The position numbers and the translations under genes were made by a program. This document shows positions 34,454 through 46,500 of a DNA stretch of 64,000 nt, piece after piece. Under the pieces are notes generated by a model, which did not search any database, was not told the DNA's origin, and worked only from the letters and a program-made list of their open reading frames with translations. The stretch lies in the NCBI RefSeq assembly GCF_030014955.1, contig NZ_JAGRPV010000001.1, positions 3,534,001 through 3,598,000 on the forward strand, read 5' to 3'. Numbering within the stretch: the stretch's first letter is position 1; each line of letters starts with the position of its first letter. This stretch comes from Cohnella hashimotonis (GTDB lineage Bacteria; Bacillota; Bacilli; Paenibacillales; Paenibacillaceae).

Positions 34454-34496
34454 TAAAAAAAAGTCTTGCAGGGCGCGCACGCCCTGCAAGACTTTT
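34454..34496 (-). terminator. Terminator of the mlpA-dut unit
   Basis: AAGTCTTGCAGGGC pairs exactly with GCCCTGCAAGACTT and runs into TTTTTTA on the minus strand, right after the dut stop. Confidence 0.92.
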
Positions 34497-34499
34497 AAC

Positions 34500-34943
34500 T
34501 CAAACGCCCGTATGGCCGAAGCCGCCGGCGCCGCGCACCGTATCCGGAAGCTCGTCGGTCTCCTCGATCGTCACCTGAGGCACCCGCTGGAATACCATCT
34601 GCGCGATGCGCTCGCCGCGCTCGATCGCGAAGGGCTGCTGCCCCAGGTTCACGAGCAGCACCTTAACCTCGCCCCGGTAATCGGCATCGATCGTGCCCGG
34701 CGAGTTCAAGCAGGTAATCCCGTGCTTATAGGCCAGACCGCTGCGCGGTCTGATCTGGGCTTCAAGTTCCGCAGGCATCGCCATGGCGAAGCCCGCCGGA
34801 ATCAGTGCCCTGTCGCCCGGCGCGAGCACGACCGGCTCGGCCACGGCGGCATGAAGGTCAAACCCCGCAGCCCATTCGGACATGCGGCGCGGCAGCGGAA
34901 CGTCTTCATTCCCCGGCAGCCGCTTCAACTGGATTGGATACAA
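34500..34943 (-). CDS. dut: Deoxyuridine 5'-triphosphate nucleotidohydrolase
   Basis: A 147-residue trimeric dUTPase, hydrolysing dUTP to dUMP. All five motifs are seen: AAGFDLHA, RPRSGLAYKHG, GTIDADYRGE with the catalytic Asp, RIAQMVFQRV, and the glycine-rich tail RGAGGFGHTG. The start is TTG (MYPIQLKR) five bases after GGGAGGGA, giving a 38-base overlap with the end of mlpA. The mlpA-dut pairing appears to be common in Paenibacillus (recalled, not checked). Confidence 0.96.
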   Translation of the reverse strand: MYPIQLKRLPGNEDVPLPRRMSEWAAGFDLHAAVAEPVVLAPGDRALIPAGFAMAMPAELEAQIRPRSGLAYKHGITCLNSPGTIDADYRGEVKVLLVNLGQQPFAIERGERIAQMVFQRVPQVTIEETDELPDTVRGAGGFGHTGV

Positions 34944-36186
34944 CGAATTCCCTCCCTATTCCCGACAACACCTTTTCTTGCGAGCCGACGAGCGCCAAAG
35001 CCGCAGGCTGGCTCATAATACGGTCCATCATTTGCGCGACATCTTCCATCTTGACCGCGTCGATCCGCTCGATCATCTCGTCGAGCGTCAGATGGCGTCC
35101 GAGCATCAGCTCGTTTTTGCCGAGCCGGTTCATGCGGCTGCTCGTGCTCTCGAGACTCAGGATCAGGTTGCCCTTGAGCTGCTCCTTGCCGCGGTTCACT
35201 TCGGCTTCGCTCAATCCTTTGGCATGGACTTCGGAGAGCATCTCCATCGTCAGATCGTATACGTCCCTCGTCTGCTTCGGCGCCGTACCCGCGTATACGG
35301 TGAACAACCCGCTGTCCGCGTAGCTCGTATGGTACGAATAGACCGAATAGGCGAGCCCGCGCTTTTCCCGGATCTCCTGGAACAGACGCGAACTCATCCC
35401 GCCGCCGATCGCATTGTTGAGCAGCGTCATCGCGTACATCTTGGGATCGTCGATCGGGCAGCCAGGAAACGTAAGGCACAGATGGTTCTGCTCCGTCTTT
35501 TTGGCATGGAACAACGCATCCGGCCTGAAGTCCGGTACAGTAAGCATCGGCGCTTCCGAATGTATGGCAAAGTCGCCGAAATGCTTTTCGAGCAGTTCCA
35601 GCACGCTCTCGTCCACGTTGCCGGCGAGGCTGACGACCGTATTATCGATCGTGTACCGGCGAGTCATATAATCCCGCAGATCGTCCGGTCCCATCGCGTG
35701 CAAGCGCTCGGCGGTTCCCAAAATCGAATAGGCCAGCGGATGATCGCCGTAAGCGGCCGTAGAGGCCAGATCGTGAACCGTGTCGTCCGGCGTATCGTCG
35801 TACATGGCGATCTCTTCGAGAATCACGTTCTTTTCCTTGGCCAGCTCTTCTTCGGCGAGCTGGGATTCGAAGAACATGTCCGATAAAATGTCCACGGCGA
35901 TCGGCAGGTGCTGATCGAGAACCTTGGCGTAATAGCAGGTGTATTCCTTGGCGGTGAAGGCGTTAACGTTGCCGCCGATTCCGTCGAAGCGGTCGGCGAT
36001 ATCCTTCGCCGAGTGGCGGCGCGTACCTTTGAACAGCATATGCTCGACGAAATGCGAAATTCCGTTGTCGGCGATCGTCTCGTATCGGGACCCCGTTTTC
36101 ACCCAAATGCCGAACGCAACCGACCTGCTGGTCGGGATATTCTCAATCATCACGCGCAAGCCGTTCTTCAGCGTGTACTTGTTCAA
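34906..36186 (-). CDS. mlpA: M16-family processing peptidase (MlpA/YmxG)
   Basis: A 426-residue M16B zinc protease with intact HFVEH (H45-H49), second-ligand region VILEEIAMYDDTPDD, and the R/Y pair EIREKRGLAYSVYSYH in the carboxy-terminal half, so it can act as a homodimer. In B. subtilis the homologue is linked to processing of secreted-protease regulation. The start is TTG (MNKYTLKNGLRV) five bases after GGGGGAG; the longer frame starts with an unrelated Cys-rich segment. A sigma-A-like promoter lies about 30 bases upstream. Confidence 0.94.
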   Translation of the reverse strand: MNKYTLKNGLRVMIENIPTSRSVAFGIWVKTGSRYETIADNGISHFVEHMLFKGTRRHSAKDIADRFDGIGGNVNAFTAKEYTCYYAKVLDQHLPIAVDILSDMFFESQLAEEELAKEKNVILEEIAMYDDTPDDTVHDLASTAAYGDHPLAYSILGTAERLHAMGPDDLRDYMTRRYTIDNTVVSLAGNVDESVLELLEKHFGDFAIHSEAPMLTVPDFRPDALFHAKKTEQNHLCLTFPGCPIDDPKMYAMTLLNNAIGGGMSSRLFQEIREKRGLAYSVYSYHTSYADSGLFTVYAGTAPKQTRDVYDLTMEMLSEVHAKGLSEAEVNRGKEQLKGNLILSLESTSSRMNRLGKNELMLGRHLTLDEMIERIDAVKMEDVAQMMDRIMSQPAALALVGSQEKVLSGIGREFVVSNPVEAAAGE

Positions 36187-36215
36187 CCGTTCTCCCCCTT
36201 GCCATGAATGATAAC

Positions 36216-36244
36216 ATGATATCAAAAATCGACATCCCCCACAA
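36216..36244 (-). promoter_or_regulatory. Probable sigma-A promoter of mlpA-dut
   Basis: TTGTGG, 17 bases, TATCAT with a TGA extension on the minus strand, about 30 bases before the mlpA start. Confidence 0.55.
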
Positions 36245-36278
36245 CCGAAGATGCGCCGCAAAGCGATGCCATGAACAT

Positions 36279-37337
36279 TTAATTACCCCGTGCAGGCACA
36301 TCTAACCGCCTCTCCGACAGCACCTCTGATACCGTTCCGGGTACGAGCCCCTTCGCTTTGGTCTGACGGATAATCCCCTTGAGCGCCTGCTCGGTCGTTG
36401 ATGTCGGATGCATCAGAATAAGGGTCCCCGGTCCAACGCCTGCTCCGATTTTCGCGATGACGCCTGCTGCGGGCGGACGCTTCCAATCGACGGTATCGAG
36501 CGTCCACAGCACCGTGGTCAAACCGAGTCCGGCCGCAATTCGTACCGTCCTGTCGTCGAAATCGCCGGAGGGCGGCGCGAACAAACGATTGTCGACGTCC
36601 AGCGTTTTTTTTAGCAGCGATTGCGTTTTGGCGATCTCTTCGAGCTGCTTGGCGTCGGTAATCGTACTCATGTTTTTATGAGAGTAAGCGTGATTCGATA
36701 CCTCGTGGCCGCGCCGGATGATCTCTTCCGCAGCCTCCTTGTTTTTGCTCAGCCAGCTCCCGTCGAGGAAAAAGGTCGCTTTGACCTGTTCGTCGTCCAG
36801 CGTCTTTAATATAGAAGCTAAATATTCGTTGCCCCATGCGACGTTGATCATCAGCCCGACCGCAGGCTTCGCCGGATTGCCGCGATAGACCGGCGAAGGC
36901 GGCAGATCCCGCAGCGATACCTTCGGTGCGATCTCCTTGTACACCCACGGCACCTTGTCCGCGGAGCCGGCGGCGGACTCGGCCGTCCACCCCGCCGCTT
37001 TCGCCTTGGCGTATGTCGCTTCCACGTCCACTGTCCTGCCGTTATACCCCGGTATCGCCTTCCAAACACGGTCGACTTTGGCGTCCTTCGGCCGAATCGC
37101 GCGCTTTTGGGCTTCCTGCTTAAGCCATGCCTTCAACGGCTCTTCCTCATTCGCCCGATCTTCTGCCGCTGCCGGCTGCTCCTTGTCGCCGAGGAATCCC
37201 GTCTCCGCGTATGTCGCCTCTCCGCTTGCGGACTTGGCGGATTCCACGTATGCGTGCAGCGGACCGTACCGGCCCGCGCCGAGCAACAGGACGAGCAGCG
37301 CCAGCATGACCGTTGGCGGCCAACGCGTTTTGCTCAT
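36279..37337 (-). CDS. ylxY: Polysaccharide deacetylase-like protein YlxY with degenerate active site
   Basis: A 352-residue exported NodB-fold protein. An amino-terminal membrane segment (about residues 8-24) is followed by a charged linker, then the NodB domain from about 160. The metal motif that normally reads TFDDG is replaced by MINVAWG, so both Asp residues are lost, while the second motif NHAYSHKN and FAPPSGDFDDRT remain. Catalysis is therefore doubtful; B. subtilis YlxY is similarly of unknown role. ATG is preceded by GGGAA at six bases, a weak site. It sits between pnp and mlpA as in Bacillus. Confidence 0.88.
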   Translation of the reverse strand: MSKTRWPPTVMLALLVLLLGAGRYGPLHAYVESAKSASGEATYAETGFLGDKEQPAAAEDRANEEEPLKAWLKQEAQKRAIRPKDAKVDRVWKAIPGYNGRTVDVEATYAKAKAAGWTAESAAGSADKVPWVYKEIAPKVSLRDLPPSPVYRGNPAKPAVGLMINVAWGNEYLASILKTLDDEQVKATFFLDGSWLSKNKEAAEEIIRRGHEVSNHAYSHKNMSTITDAKQLEEIAKTQSLLKKTLDVDNRLFAPPSGDFDDRTVRIAAGLGLTTVLWTLDTVDWKRPPAAGVIAKIGAGVGPGTLILMHPTSTTEQALKGIIRQTKAKGLVPGTVSEVLSERRLDVPARGN

Positions 37338-37470
37338 GGCTGATTCCCAGCTCCTATCCGGGCGCGGACGCGCCCTCGCTTGTCTACATCCTATGCAATC
37401 CTGGCGGTTATTATGAACCGCAGGCCGGGCGAGGAAACCGTCATCGGAGGGGAAGCGCCGGCAAGCCAAA

Positions 37471-37505
37471 TAAAAAAAGAGACTGAAAAATATTCGGTCT
37501 CTTTT
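37471..37505 (-). terminator. Terminator of pnp
   Basis: AAAGAGAC / GTCTCTTT stem with a 14-base loop running into TTTTATT on the minus strand, about 40 bases after the pnp stop. Confidence 0.82.
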
Positions 37506-37545
37506 GCTTATCCTATGCAGTTGGTAAAGCTAAAGCTGGCGCCGA

Positions 37546-39630
<2,085 letters not shown>

Positions 39631-39747
39631 CTCTACTTGGTGTGCCAGTGCAATCCCTCCTCTAAATTAGACATATGTAAATTCGACATACTCTCTATTA
39701 TTTCCTGCCGAACGAATCTTAGGCGTCCGGAACAAGCCATAAGCTTG

Positions 39748-39803
39748 AAAAAAGCAACCCGCCGCCCCGGGGTCCATGCCCGACTGGCTAAGCAGGTTGC
39801 TTG
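39748..39803 (-). terminator. Terminator of rpsO
   Basis: AAGCAACC / GGTTGCTT stem closing a GC-rich loop of about 40 bases, then TTTTCAAG on the minus strand. It lies 14 bases after the rpsO stop; pnp then has its own leader. Confidence 0.75.
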
Positions 39804-39817
39804 TGTCGCGAAGCGAA

Positions 39818-40087
39818 TTAACGGCGCAGGCCGAGCTTCTCGATCAGCGCGCTGTAACGCTTGACGTCCTTGTTCTTCAGGTATGCCAGCAGCTTGCGAC
39901 GTTGGCCGACCATTTTAAGCAGGCCGCGGCGCGAGTGGTGGTCCTTCTTGTGGGACCTGAAGTGGGTCGTCAGGTTGTTGATGTTCTCCGTCAGGATCGC
40001 GATTTGAACTTCCGGGGATCCGGTGTCCGAAGCGTGCGTTTTGTGCAGCTCGATCAGTTCTTGTTTGCGCTCTTGCGTCAATGCCAT
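39818..40087 (-). CDS. rpsO: Small ribosomal subunit protein uS15
   Basis: An 89-residue S15, exact family length, [18 protein letters not shown], with [20 protein letters not shown] and [19 protein letters not shown]. It binds 16S rRNA early in assembly and often represses its own mRNA. ATG follows GGAGGTG at six bases; the longer frame is leader sequence. It has its own promoter and a structured leader. Confidence 0.98.
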   Translation of the reverse strand: MALTQERKQELIELHKTHASDTGSPEVQIAILTENINNLTTHFRSHKKDHHSRRGLLKMVGQRRKLLAYLKNKDVKRYSALIEKLGLRR

Positions 40088-40198
40088 CCCAATCACCTCC
40101 GTGTTCGATTTGTCTAATCGCCTGTGGCCGAGCTGTCGCCGGTGAGAGCGTCCGGCCAAGCCAAGGTTCTTATGAAATCGGCATAGCCGACAACGTAC
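40088..40198 (-). promoter_or_regulatory. Structured rpsO leader, candidate S15 autoregulatory RNA
   Basis: About 105 bases between promoter and rpsO. They contain TCGGC-TAT-GCCGA and a GGCCGG...CCGGC / GGCC arrangement that could form a junction. S15 autoregulation through the leader is known in Firmicutes; I cannot confirm the binding motif by eye. Confidence 0.35.
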
Positions 40199-40201
40199 AA
40201 C

Positions 40202-40231
40202 AGTATAGCACAAAGCCTATTATCATAGCAA
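40202..40231 (-). promoter_or_regulatory. Probable sigma-A promoter of rpsO
   Basis: TTGCTA, 18 bases, TATACT on the minus strand, about 115 bases before rpsO in the gap after ribF. Confidence 0.62.
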
Positions 40232-40261
40232 CAAGCGGTTAAGGCACGATGATGGACGATC

Positions 40262-41236
40262 TCACCGCAAGCCTAACGACCGCAGTTCGTCGCGTGCTTG
40301 CTCGGCATCCTTACTGATCTGCGATTTGAGCGCCTCGAATGAAGCGAACTTCGTCTCGGGACGCAAAAAGCGGTGAAACCGCACGGTCAGCGTCCGACCG
40401 TACAGGTCGCCTTGGAAATCGAACAAATTCGTCTCGAGCCTCGGTGCGCCGCCCGGCGCGTCGAACGTCGGACGGACGCCGACGTTGATGACGCCGCCGA
40501 GCTCGCGCGTCCCTCCGTCCGCGCCGCCTACGGTCACCGCGTAGACACCGTGCCGCGGAATGACGTACGGATCGGCCGGCAGCATGTTCGCCGTCGGAAA
40601 ACCGAGCAGACGGCCGCGCGCATCGCCGTGGACGATCTCGCCCGATATCGCATAGGGACGTCCCAGCAGCACGGCTGCCGTTTCGGTATCGCCCGAATCC
40701 AGACATGCGCGAATACGCGTACTGCTGATCTTGGCATTTCCCTCAAAGACCGGCTCCACGACACGGACAGATATCTCGTCGTCGCTCAGCCGCCGGAGCG
40801 CCTCGGCATCGCCTTGCCCGCGATGGCCGAAACGGAAGTCAAAGCCGACGACGGCGGTTCGCACCCCGAGCGGCAGCAGCAGTCTCCGGACGAAGCTCTC
40901 CGCGGATACTTCGGCAAAGCCGTGATCGAATGCCACGACATAAGCCAGCTCGATCCCAAGCTCCGCGAACAGCGCCAGCTTGTCCTCGAGCGGCGTTAAA
41001 ACGGTATGATAGCCGTCCTTGCCGAGAACGGTTCGCGGATGCGGGCTGAACGTCAGCACGGCCGGGGTGAACCCCTGCTCTCTGGCGGACGCTACAGCCT
41101 GACGGATCACCTCGGCGTGCCCTCTATGGACGCCGTCGAAAAATCCGACCGCCACCGCGATGCGTTCCCGGCAGGCGCCTGACGGGAGGCCGCCTTCCGC
41201 CGTCAACATCGTATGAGTCAAATCGTAACGTTCCAC
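40262..41236 (-). CDS. ribF: Bifunctional riboflavin kinase / FAD synthetase
   Basis: A 324-residue enzyme that phosphorylates riboflavin and adenylates FMN. The FAD synthetase domain starts with VAVGFFDGVHRGH and has FSPHPRTVLG and ISSTRIRACLDSGD. The kinase domain contains GDARGRLLGFPTANM and GVINVGVRPTF, ending with the family helix. The start is GTG eight bases after AGGAGGA; the ATG 18 bases earlier has no ribosome-binding site. It follows truB as in Bacillus. Confidence 0.95.
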   Translation of the reverse strand: MERYDLTHTMLTAEGGLPSGACRERIAVAVGFFDGVHRGHAEVIRQAVASAREQGFTPAVLTFSPHPRTVLGKDGYHTVLTPLEDKLALFAELGIELAYVVAFDHGFAEVSAESFVRRLLLPLGVRTAVVGFDFRFGHRGQGDAEALRRLSDDEISVRVVEPVFEGNAKISSTRIRACLDSGDTETAAVLLGRPYAISGEIVHGDARGRLLGFPTANMLPADPYVIPRHGVYAVTVGGADGGTRELGGVINVGVRPTFDAPGGAPRLETNLFDFQGDLYGRTLTVRFHRFLRPETKFASFEALKSQISKDAEQARDELRSLGLR

Positions 41237-41291
41237 CCTGCTGTCCTCCTGCATCTACGAAAGAGCGAGGACCGCCAAGCGGTCCTTGAAG

Positions 41292-42224
41292 TCACTCTTC
41301 CGGATGAAATACTTTGACAGCCTTGAGCCGGCGGCCCGGCATGTCCGACTCGAACAGGCCCAGAAAAGCGCCGTCCTCGCGGTATAGACGCCACAAGCCG
41401 TCTTGATCCGGCACCGGCGAGAGCAGCTCGAACGGAATCGCCTTGCCCTGTCTCGCATTCGATGCGGCCAGCGACCCGCCGGTCGCGCGCGGGAAAGGAA
41501 CGAGGCTGTCGGCCGGAACGAGCCGTTCTTCAAGGTCGCCGCTCTCCCGCAGACGGGCGATCTCTTCGAGCGTCAGGCTGGCTTCAGGCGCAAGTCCCGC
41601 GCTTTCCATCCGCTTGAGAACCGCCATCGCCGCCGGCACGCCGAGCTTGCGGCCGATATCGACGCAAAGCGTGCGGATGTAGGTGCCCTTCGAGCAGCGG
41701 ACCGAAAAAGAAGCCTCGGGGCTCGGAATACCGGTCTTGATCTCCCCGATTCGAATCTCATGAATCGTCACCGGGCGCGCCGGGCGTTCGATCGTGACGC
41801 CCTCCCGGGCGAGCTCGTAGAGCCGCTTGCCGTCGACCTTCAACGCGGATACCATCGGCGGCACCTGCATGATATCGCCGACAAAAGAGAGAATCGTCTC
41901 CCTGATCCCGGCTTCCGACAATCCGCCGGCATCGCAGGTTTCGAGCACCTCTCCCGTCAGATCCTCGGTATCGGTCGCGATGCCGAAGCGGATCGTCGCT
42001 TCATAAGTCTTGGGGAGCTCCTGCAGGTATTCGACCATCCGCGTCGCTCTGCCGATGCAGATCGGCAGCACGCCGGTCACGGCCGGGTCGAGCGTCCCGG
42101 TGTGGCCGATACGCTTGACGCCAAGAATGCGTCGGGCTTTGGCGACGACGTCGTGCGAGGTCCACCCCGCCGGCTTCCATACCGCCAGCACGCCTTCGAA
42201 GCTATGCGTTTTGGCTTGCGTCAT
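41292..42224 (-). CDS. truB: tRNA pseudouridine-55 synthase
   Basis: A 310-residue TruB, modifying U55 in the T loop. The catalytic Asp is in RIGHTGTLDPAVTGVLP; GVLAVWKPAGWTSHD is the family start, and KGTYIRTLCVDIGRKLG is conserved. Its start lies inside the end of nrnA (23-base overlap) about 12 bases after GGAAAGG, a loosely spaced site. Part of the nusA operon. Confidence 0.96.
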   Translation of the reverse strand: MTQAKTHSFEGVLAVWKPAGWTSHDVVAKARRILGVKRIGHTGTLDPAVTGVLPICIGRATRMVEYLQELPKTYEATIRFGIATDTEDLTGEVLETCDAGGLSEAGIRETILSFVGDIMQVPPMVSALKVDGKRLYELAREGVTIERPARPVTIHEIRIGEIKTGIPSPEASFSVRCSKGTYIRTLCVDIGRKLGVPAAMAVLKRMESAGLAPEASLTLEEIARLRESGDLEERLVPADSLVPFPRATGGSLAASNARQGKAIPFELLSPVPDQDGLWRLYREDGAFLGLFESDMPGRRLKAVKVFHPEE

Positions 42225-43206
42225 GCGATTCCAACGCCTTTCCTACCGCTTCCGTCATTTGTCCGATCGCGTCCTCGAGCGCCGCCTCAACCCTGCAGCC
42301 GGCCGCGCGCACGTGACCGCCGCCCCCGAACTGCTGGGATACGGCCGCAACGTCGACCTTGCCCGCCGATCGCAGGCTGACCTTGACGGCGTTTTCCGCA
42401 TTTTGCTTGAACAGGATGCCCACCTCTACGCCTTCGACATTGCGTGGGAAGTTTACGATGCCTTCGAGGTCTTCGTTCTTGGCGCCGGTGTCTGTCATAT
42501 CCTCAGGCGTCACCCAAAGCCAGGCGATGCGCTTGTCCGCGCTGAACGTCAGGCGGGACAACGCCCGCTGAAGAACGAGCATCTGCTGAAGCGTCATCCG
42601 CTCAAGCAGCAGCTCGGCCAGCATCGGACCGTCCACGCCCAGATCGATCAGGCGGGAAGCGATCGCAAGCACGTTCGGCGTCGTATTGCTGTAACGGAAG
42701 CCGCCCGTATCGGTGAGCATGCCCGTATAGATCGCCGTGGCCGCGTCCTTGTCCAAGGCTATGCCTGCGCGTTCTATCAATTCGAACAAAATCTCGGCCG
42801 TCGCGGCGGCGTCCGAGCGCAGCAAATTAACAAGGCCAAAACCATTGTTGGTCGGATGATGATCGATGTTCAGCATCTCGAAGTTGTCTTCGAAACGCTC
42901 CGTCGCATTGCCGACCCGGCTGAAATCCGCGCAGTCGACAGCGATGACATGACGATAGGCGCGCCCGGCTGCGCCGGACGCGTTCGTCTCGATCTGACCG
43001 CTCCCGATCAGGTAATGAAGTCGTTCGGGAACGGGACCTTCATTGTACATGGCGTAGCTTTTGCCCAACTTGCCCAGCAGCCAGGCGACGGCCACCGTGG
43101 AGCTGATGGCGTCGCCGTCGGGCTGGACGTGCGAGACGACGAGGAAGTCGTCCCGCTCCCGGATAAAGTCGACTGCGGCGTCGAGCTGCGCGGTCCAGGC
43201 GTTCAT
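42202..43206 (-). CDS. nrnA: DHH-family oligoribonuclease / pAp phosphatase (NrnA)
   Basis: A 334-residue DHH/DHHA1 phosphoesterase. [12 protein letters not shown] and the DHH motif in [11 protein letters not shown] form the metal site, and DHHA1 has the glycine-rich [13 protein letters not shown]. NrnA degrades nano-RNA and dephosphorylates 3'-phosphoadenosine 5'-phosphate. It sits between rbfA and truB, where B. subtilis has none, an arrangement seen in other Firmicutes. Its ATG overlaps the rbfA stop (ATGA). Confidence 0.94.
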   Translation of the reverse strand: MNAWTAQLDAAVDFIRERDDFLVVSHVQPDGDAISSTVAVAWLLGKLGKSYAMYNEGPVPERLHYLIGSGQIETNASGAAGRAYRHVIAVDCADFSRVGNATERFEDNFEMLNIDHHPTNNGFGLVNLLRSDAAATAEILFELIERAGIALDKDAATAIYTGMLTDTGGFRYSNTTPNVLAIASRLIDLGVDGPMLAELLLERMTLQQMLVLQRALSRLTFSADKRIAWLWVTPEDMTDTGAKNEDLEGIVNFPRNVEGVEVGILFKQNAENAVKVSLRSAGKVDVAAVSQQFGGGGHVRAAGCRVEAALEDAIGQMTEAVGKALESHDASQNA

Positions 43207-43559
43207 GAAGGCTGGTTTCCTTTGTTGATGTCCGCCAGAAGCGCCTCGATACGGCTGCCGTATGCGATCGAGCTGTCGAAACGGAACTCGATCTCCGGCG
43301 TATGACGCAGCCGCATGCGGTTGCCGAGCTCCGAACGGAGGAACCCTTTGGCCTTGGCCAGCGCATGCAGCGTCGCTTCTTTTTGTTCGTCGTTGCCCAA
43401 AATGCTTAGATACACGCGAGCCTGGGACAGATCCCCCGTCACGTCGACTCCCGTCACCGTGATAAAGCCGATGCGCGGATCCTTCAACTCGGTCTGGATC
43501 AGCGAGCTGATCTCTTTCTTGATCTGTTCGCCGACACGGCCGACGCGGAATTTAGCCAC
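43203..43559 (-). CDS. rbfA: Ribosome-binding factor A
   Basis: A 118-residue RbfA, a KH-fold 30S maturation factor, with [35 protein letters not shown] and [20 protein letters not shown] lies 33 bases after infB with its own ribosome-binding site (GGGGAT). No ylxP homologue lies between infB and rbfA, unlike B. subtilis. Confidence 0.96.
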   Translation of the reverse strand: MAKFRVGRVGEQIKKEISSLIQTELKDPRIGFITVTGVDVTGDLSQARVYLSILGNDEQKEATLHALAKAKGFLRSELGNRMRLRHTPEIEFRFDSSIAYGSRIEALLADINKGNQPS

Positions 43560-43592
43560 TGTCCATCCCCTCTTCCCTGCTTCATGCGCGGA

Positions 43593-46500
43593 TTAGCGCT
43601 CGACGGACTCCATGATGAACGCCTCGAGAACGTCGCCGATCTGAAGATCGTTGAACTTGTCGAGCGTAATGCCGCATTCATAGCCTTCCGAAACTTCCTT
43701 CGCGTCATCCTTGAAACGCTTGAGGGAATCGATCTTGCCTTCGAAGGCGACCACGCCGCCGCGTACGAGACGCACTTCGGCGTTGCGGGCGACCTTGCCG
43801 TCCGTGACCATGCAGCCGGCGATCGTGCCGACCTTGCTGACCTTGAACGTCTCGCGGACTTCGGCATGGCCGATGACCTTCTCCTTGAACACCGGATCGA
43901 GCATGCCCTTCATCGCCTGCTCGATCTCCTCGATCACCTTGTAGATGATGCGGTGCAGACGCAGGTCGACCTTCTCCTGCTCGGCGGCCTGCGCGGCGCG
44001 CGGTTCAGGACGAACGTTGAAGCCGATAATGATCGCGGCCGATGCGAGCGCAAGCGATACGTCCGATTCGGTGATCGCGCCGACGCCGCTGTGGATCGTC
44101 TTGACGCGTACGCCTTCGACCTCGATCTTCTCGAGAGAGCCCTTAAGCGCTTCGAGCGAGCCTTGGACGTCGGCCTTCAGGATGACGTTCAGATCCTTGA
44201 TCTCGCCTTCCTTGATCTTGCTGAACAGATCCTCGAGCGTAACCTTCTGGTTAGAACGCATCGATTCCTGACGCGTCTTGATCGAGCGCTTGTCGGCGAT
44301 CTCCCGCGCCTTGCGCTCGTCCTCGAACACCATGAACGGATCGCCTGCTTGCGGCACTTCCGTCAGGCCGGTAATCTCGACAGGCGTCGAAGGTCCGGCT
44401 TCCTTAACCCGGCGTCCGCGGTCGTTGGTCATCGCGCGGATGCGGCCGAAGCAGTCGCCCGCGACGAACGCGTCGCCGACCTTGAGCGTACCGTTCTGAA
44501 CGAGGATACGGGCGATCGGCCCCTTGCCCTTGTCGAGCTCGGCTTCGATGACCGTGCCGCGCGCCCGCTTGTCGGGATTGGCCTTGTAGTCGTTCACTTC
44601 GGACACCAGCAGGATCATCTCGAGCAAGCCGTCGAGGTTGAGTCGCTGCTTGGCGGACAGTTCGACGAAGATCGTGTCGCCGCCCCAAGCTTCTTGGACG
44701 AGACCGTACTCGGTCAGCTCCTGCTTGACCTTATCGGGATTCGCGCCGGGCTTGTCGATCTTGTTGACCGCCACGATGATCGGCACGTTCGCCGCCTTCG
44801 CGTGGTTGATCGCTTCGACCGTCTGCGGCATGACGCCGTCGTCGGCCGCGACGACCAGAATCGTAATATCGGTAACCTGGGCGCCTCGCGCACGCATCGT
44901 CGTAAACGCTTCGTGACCCGGCGTATCCAGAAACGTAATCTTTTTGCCGTGCACTTCGACCTGGTATGCGCCGATATGCTGGGTGATGCCGCCGGCTTCG
45001 CCGCTCGCGACCTGCGTCTCGCGGATCGCGTCAAGCAGCGTCGTCTTGCCGTGGTCGACGTGGCCCATGATCGTAACGACAGCCGGACGCGTGATCAGAT
45101 CGGCCTCTTCGTCCGTTTCCTCGATCGTCTCGAAGTTGGTGTCTTCGACTGCGATCTTGACCTCAGTCTCGACGCCGAACTCGCCTGCGATGAGCAGGAT
45201 CGTATCCATGTCGAGATCCTGGTTGATCGTCGCCATGACGCCCATCATGAACAGCTTCTTGATGACCTCGGAAGCGTCCTTATGGAGCAGCTTAGCCATA
45301 TCGCCTACAGTCATCTCGCCGCGGATAATGATTTTCTTCGGCGTATTGTCGATCTTCTCGCGCGGAGGCATGTTGCTGCGGCCTCTGGCGTTCTTGCCGC
45401 CTTTGCCCTTGCGGGGACCGCCGCGCCCGGACTCTTCAAAGCGCCGGTTGAAATCGTTGTCCTTGCGCTTGGCACCGGCAGCGCCGCCCCGGTTGAAGTC
45501 TCCGCCGCGATTGTCTCCGCCGCGGTTGTCGCTCCGCTGGCCGCCCGGACGGCTGCCGAAGCCGCCGCCTTGGCCGCCGCGTCCCGCCGCAGCCGCCGGT
45601 GCCGGTGCCGGACCTCTGCCCGCGCCGCCGCCGAAACCGCCGCCGCCAGCAGGACGGTTACCTTGATAACCGCCGCCGCCTTGACCGCCCGCAGGACGGT
45701 TGCCTTGGTAACCGCCGCCGCCTTGACCGCCCGCAGGACGGTTGCCTTGGTAACCGCCGCCGCCGCCTTGGCCGCCCGCAGGACGATTGCCCTGGTAACC
45801 GCCGCCGCCTTGGCCGCCCGCAGGACGATTGCCCTGGTAACCGCCGCCGCCTTGACCGCCCGCAGGACGGTTGCCTTGATAACCGCCGCCGCCTTGGCCG
45901 CCCGCAGGACGATTGCCTTGGTAACCGCCGCCGCCTTGACCGCCCGACGGACGGTTGCCTTGGTAGCCGCCGCCGCCTTGACCGCCTGCAGGACGATTGC
46001 CTTGATAACCGCCGCCGCCTTGGCCGCCCGCAGGACGGTTGCCTTGATAACCGCCGCCCTGGCCGCCGCCTTGGCGGTTGCCCTGATAGCCGCCGCCTTG
46101 ACCGCCGCCTTGACGGTTACCCTGGTAGCCGCCGCCGCCCTGGCCGCCGCCTTGACGGTTGCCCTGGTAGCCGCCGCCCTGGCCGCTTCCTTGACCGCCG
46201 CCCTGCGGACGATCCGAGGCAGGCGCCGAAGAAGCGGTGCCGCTCGGCGCGCTAGGCTGCGATGGCGCAGCCGCTTGCGGGGCCGGCTCCGATGCTTGCG
46301 GGGCCGCTGGAGCAGGTGCGGGCGATGGCGATGGTGCCGTCGGCGCCGGCTGCGCGGGACGAGACGCGACCGAAGCCGTCTCCTCCGAGCGGCGCGCCGG
46401 CTGCTGCTGGCTGCCGCCTTGACGATTCTGACCGCCTTGGCCGCCCTGCTCGCCTGCCGGACGATTGCCGGCCGGCTTGTTTTGCGCCATCTTGGCCGCT

